From: an uncultured Clostridia bacterium
GTDB lineage: Bacteria > Bacillota > Clostridia > Christensenellales > UBA1242
Reading direction: 5' to 3'
Assembly: GCA_947625515.1 (NCBI GenBank)
Contig: CANQOO010000005.1
Span: forward strand, 88,576-122,729
Length of the DNA stretch: 34,154 nucleotides
Shown here: positions 32,434-34,154 of the stretch, in pieces
Layout of the letters: every line of letters starts with the position of its first letter
Numbering within the stretch: position 1 is the stretch's first letter
The notes under the pieces: generated by a model
What the model saw: only the letters and a program-made list of their open reading frames with translations
Database searches by the model: none
Told to the model about the DNA's origin: nothing
Made by a program: the position numbers and the translations under genes

Positions 32434-33909
32434 TCACAACAAGATGCAAAGCACTCCGCCCTTGCCCTCGTTGACAATTCTGCCCAAAGTTTTTCTCATT
32501 TTGCGTTGTGCGTCTGCCGGCATGGAAACAATTTTGGAGCCAATGCTGTCGTCGATCAGCGAGAAGAGGCTCTTGCCAAAAAGGTTGGTCTCCCAAATGC
32601 CCTCTTTGTCCTCAAATCGCTCCGCCAAATATGCCACCAAATCCTGGCTCTGGCTTTCGCTGCCCACCAGCGGCGTCACCTCTGTTGCAACGTCCACCTT
32701 GATGATGTGCAAACTTGGTGCTGTCGCCTTGATTTTCACGCCAAACTTGCCGCCTTGCTTGACAACCTCAGGCTCTTGCAAAACATATTCATCCTGACGC
32801 GGCACCACCACGCCATATCCGGTCTGCTCCACTTCGTCAAGAGCGGTTTTCAGCTTGTCATATTCCTGTTTTGCCACCGAAAGATTTTTCATAAGCGAAA
32901 CAAGCGAGAAGTCGTCCGTGATTTCCATTCCACACTCGTCCGAAAGAACCCTGTAGAACAAATGTTCCTTCGGCACAACGTTAAACTTAATCACGCCCTC
33001 GCCCATCTCAATGCCAGAGAATGTGATGGGGTCAAAACTGTCGCTTTCCGTAAAGACAATCGTGTCTTTTTTCGCGTCGCCAATCTTGCGGACCTCGTTG
33101 GCGAATTTTTTGATTTCGTCCACAATCTCGCAAATGATTGGACTGGAATAGGAAAGTGCCTGAATCCATTTTGGCATCGCCACCTTGATGCTTTTCACTG
33201 GAAAATCCAGCAGAACTTTTTCAAAGATTTTATCAACGTCCTCTTCCTTCATGGCAGCGACGTTCATTGCCAGCACCTGCGTGCCATATTTTTCCTGCAA
33301 ATTTTGTGCCAACTTCTTGCTCTCCGCCGAAGTTGGATTTTTGCAGTTAAGCACCATCACAAACGGCTTGCCGCACGCCTGCATTTCCGCCACAACACGC
33401 TCCTCGGCGGCAACATAGTTTGCCCGCTCGATGTCCGTCACACTGCCGTCTGTGGTCATCACAATTCCGATTGTGGAGTGGTCTTCAATCACTTTTTTTG
33501 TGCCAAGTTCCGCCGCCTCTTCAAACGGCATCTCCTGGTCGCTCCACGGCGTCTTGACAAGACGCGGCTTGTCATTTTCTGTCACGCCCATCGCCCCGCT
33601 GACAAGATATCCCACACAGTCAATCATCCGCACTTTCAGTTTCACGTTCTCCGCAACGCAAATCCCCACCGCCTCGTTCGGCACAAAACGTGGCTGAGTT
33701 GTCATCACGGTCTTTCCGTCCGCACTTTGAGGCAGTTCATACTCCGCCCGGTCACGCACATTTTTGCTTTCAATGTTTGGCAGCACCAGTTTTTTCATAA
33801 ACTCGGAGATGAATGTGGATTTTCCCACCCTCACTGGCCCAACCACGCCGACATATATGTCCCCGTTAGTGCGGGTTTTAATGTCCTCATAAATTTGATA
33901 TTTTTCCAT
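32434..33909 (-). CDS. spoIVA: Stage IV sporulation protein A (spore coat basement-layer ATPase)
   Basis: A 491-residue protein, the usual length of SpoIVA. The N-terminal NTPase domain has a Walker A loop GPVRVGKST (residues 24-32), the conserved YELPQSADGKTVMTTQPRFVP block (about 57-77), DCVGYLVSGAMG, and NCKNPTSAESKKLA. The central and C-terminal regions (SDECGMEITDDFSLVSLM, TGYGVVVPRQDE, ending GKGGVLCILL) match the family throughout. SpoIVA binds and hydrolyses ATP, polymerises on the mother-cell face of the forespore membrane and is required for coat and cortex assembly. A GGGAGG site precedes ATG 33909 by seven bases. A sigma-E-like -10 box lies upstream. Its presence shows that the organism has the endospore programme. 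Confidence 0.97.
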   Translation of the reverse strand: MEKYQIYEDIKTRTNGDIYVGVVGPVRVGKSTFISEFMKKLVLPNIESKNVRDRAEYELPQSADGKTVMTTQPRFVPNEAVGICVAENVKLKVRMIDCVGYLVSGAMGVTENDKPRLVKTPWSDQEMPFEEAAELGTKKVIEDHSTIGIVMTTDGSVTDIERANYVAAEERVVAEMQACGKPFVMVLNCKNPTSAESKKLAQNLQEKYGTQVLAMNVAAMKEEDVDKIFEKVLLDFPVKSIKVAMPKWIQALSYSSPIICEIVDEIKKFANEVRKIGDAKKDTIVFTESDSFDPITFSGIEMGEGVIKFNVVPKEHLFYRVLSDECGMEITDDFSLVSLMKNLSVAKQEYDKLKTALDEVEQTGYGVVVPRQDEYVLQEPEVVKQGGKFGVKIKATAPSLHIIKVDVATEVTPLVGSESQSQDLVAYLAERFEDKEGIWETNLFGKSLFSLIDDSIGSKIVSMPADAQRKMRKTLGRIVNEGKGGVLCILL

Positions 33910-33932
33910 ATAAACCTCCCATGGTTCACCAT

Positions 33933-33958
33933 ATCGTATGTCGCCAAGGCGGAAGATA
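33933..33958 (-). promoter_or_regulatory. Candidate sigma-E promoter of spoIVA
   Basis: Minus strand CATACGAT (33940-33933) fits the sigma-E -10 consensus; TATCTT (33958-33953), 12 nt upstream, is a poor -35 match. spoIVA is sigma-E dependent in Bacillus, which supports the call. It predicts a leader of about 20 nt. Confidence 0.4.
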
Positions 33959-34004
33959 GAACGCCAGCAAGAATTTTCCTTGCCTTTTTATTTTTTAAAA
34001 ATTT

Positions 34005-34058
34005 AAAAAATCAAAAATTTTTCTGAAAATTAAAAAATCAAAAATTTTTCTAAAAATT
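34005..34058. repeat. Tandem 27-bp A/T-rich direct repeat
   Basis: Two adjacent copies (34005-34031 and 34032-34058) of a 27-bp unit of the type AAAAAATCAAAAATTTTTCT plus seven bases, differing at one base (G/A). Upstream of spoIVA, in otherwise low-complexity sequence up to the window end, where no gene is seen. Confidence 0.65.
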
Positions 34059-34154
34059 CTAAAATTTGGCAGAAAATGGGGCAAAAAGGGGTGAAAATGG
34101 GCAGTTTTTGCCTAAAATACGCCCTAAAATGGCAAAAATCTAAAAAAAATGAAA

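Noticed and set aside
32431-34026. Long open frame antisense to spoIVA (531 codons)
   Set aside because: A shadow of spoIVA on the opposite strand; His/Arg-rich composition and no family resemblance. The frame antisense to hemZ (21630-23039) is rejected for the same reason.

Overview
The window looks like the chromosome of a low-GC, spore-forming Gram-positive bacterium, most likely an uncultured gut member of the Clostridia. Grounds: a full-length spoIVA, two BclA-like collagen-type spore-surface proteins, hemZ, a long RSH protein, A/T-rich sigma-A type promoters and strong AGGAG ribosome sites. Genus-level placement is not possible from this sequence alone.

Layout. 1-5572: an AT-rich segment that looks like the right end of an integrated element. 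It holds the first 1563 codons of a very large secreted M60-like peptidase/beta-helix/Ig-like protein, a YdeI/OmdA family gene, three TGTTGTCAA sites and a 46-nt 3' fragment of tRNA-Thr(GGU). 5575-5980: a terminator followed by hairpins that are tandemly amplified in 97-bp units. 5936-7442: a gene start cut off by those repeats, and an unrecognised cytoplasmic HExxH protein. 7696-13476: a lipid kinase, a DUF362 protein, a flavodoxin and a three-domain LigD. 13763-16350: two convergent collagen-like genes. 16495-19235: rpsO and pnp. 19787-21550: a DUF285-repeat surface protein. 21768-27750: recJ-rel-hemZ, with a 4-nt recJ/rel overlap. 28235-28320: tRNA-Leu(CAA), with a structured upstream leader and a hairpin train behind it. 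28885-32154: a second surface protein sharing its N-terminal module with the first, then a membrane GT2 glycosyltransferase. 32434-33909: spoIVA, followed by decayed copies of its own 3' end.

How the parts relate. The core genes (rpsO/pnp, recJ/rel/hemZ, spoIVA) are ordinary. The accessory genes mostly concern the cell or spore surface: collagen-like filaments, DUF285 and DUF6273-like exported proteins, an M60-like protein and a glycosyltransferase. SpoIVA and the collagen-like proteins fit spore coat/exosporium assembly.

The most unusual signal is in the 3' flanks of the two tRNA loci. Both have the same order of hairpins, and the last hairpin has arms that copy the 3' end of the adjacent tRNA (Thr in one, Leu in the other), so the arms differ in sequence but keep the same relation to their tRNA. 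Other notable points are an RSH protein whose hydrolase motifs are gone, two genes whose promoters predict leaderless mRNAs, and a ten-unit 13-14 bp degenerate array between the recJ and tRNA-Leu promoters.
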